From: Spirochaetia bacterium UBA5550
GTDB taxonomy: Bacteria; Spirochaetota; UBA4802; UBA5550
Reading direction: 5' to 3'
DNA: 14,732 nucleotides
NCBI GenBank assembly: GCA_002425885.1
Contig: DINC01000381.1
Coordinates: 17,308 to 32,039, forward strand
Below are positions 14,728-14,732 of this stretch, in pieces; the stretch's first letter is position 1, and every line of letters starts with the position of its first letter. The position numbers were made by a program, and so were the translations under genes. The notes beneath the pieces were generated by a model. It did not search any database. It had not been told where the DNA came from and saw only the letters and a list, made by a program, of their open reading frames with translations.

Positions 14728-14732
14728 CTCAG
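14518..14732. repeat. 21-bp tandem repeat array upstream of fdhF, continues past window edge
   Basis: At least ten direct 21-bp units stand head to tail. Typical units are CCCGCAGAGGGAAACTTGCA(T) and CTCAGAGAGGGAAACTTCCA(T). Well-kept units start at 14581, 14602, 14623, 14644, 14665, 14686 and 14707. Units at 14560, 14539 and 14518 are progressively degenerate. CCCG- and CTCA-type units alternate strictly, giving a 42-bp higher-order period. There are no spacers, so it is not CRISPR. The 21-bp length is two helical turns, so the same face of DNA recurs. Between the array and fdhF (14345-14517) I see only the candidate promoter and ribosome site. Confidence 0.9.

Noticed and set aside
14518..14732. 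CRISPR array
   Set aside because: Units are contiguous 21-mers with no spacers and with gradual sequence decay, which is a simple tandem repeat.

Overview
The window is a formate-to-hydrogen module from an anaerobic bacterium. Every confident gene lies on the minus strand, so it reads right to left. About 45% GC (my estimate), a selenocysteine formate dehydrogenase and several intergenic repeat families suggest a Gram-negative anaerobe, perhaps Deferribacterota or Desulfobacterota. The sequence alone does not settle the taxon.

Right edge (about 14345-14732): a 21-bp tandem repeat array of at least ten units that runs off the window, then a leader with one candidate sigma70-type promoter. Next is a tightly packed operon: fdhF (12047-14344, with an in-frame TGA read as selenocysteine and an E. 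coli-type SECIS hairpin directly after it), hyfA (four-cluster ferredoxin), hyfB (antiporter-like), hyfC (NuoH-like), hyfE (NuoK-like), hyfF (second antiporter-like subunit), hyfG (NuoC-like domain fused to the [NiFe] large subunit), hyfH (2[4Fe-4S] protein), hyfI (small subunit), a hycH-like maturation gene and hycI (large-subunit protease). Genes overlap or are 0-18 nt apart, except for a 139-nt gap before hycI that holds a long palindrome.

Left part: a soluble HisKA_3-type histidine kinase (674-2134) with a degenerate receiver-like N-terminus, and the 5' part of an OFA-family (oxalate/formate type) major facilitator gene (1-413), cut by the window edge. Two copies of one hairpin-rich repeat with imperfect inverted ends sit in the same orientation just upstream of these two genes. 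Between the kinase and transporter genes is a plus-strand inverted repeat followed by a T-run.

Working model: the OFA carrier moves formate or another small carboxylate. FdhF oxidises formate to CO2. HyfA, HyfH and HyfI pass electrons to the HyfG nickel-iron site, where protons become H2, and HyfB/C/E/F couple this to ion movement. HycH-like protein and HycI mature HyfG. No hyfD, focA/focB or sigma54 activator (fhlA/hyfR) is seen, so both the membrane arm and the control differ from E. coli Hyf. The whole hydrogenase is a recognisable known type. The least explained elements are the repeats and the plus-strand hairpin.
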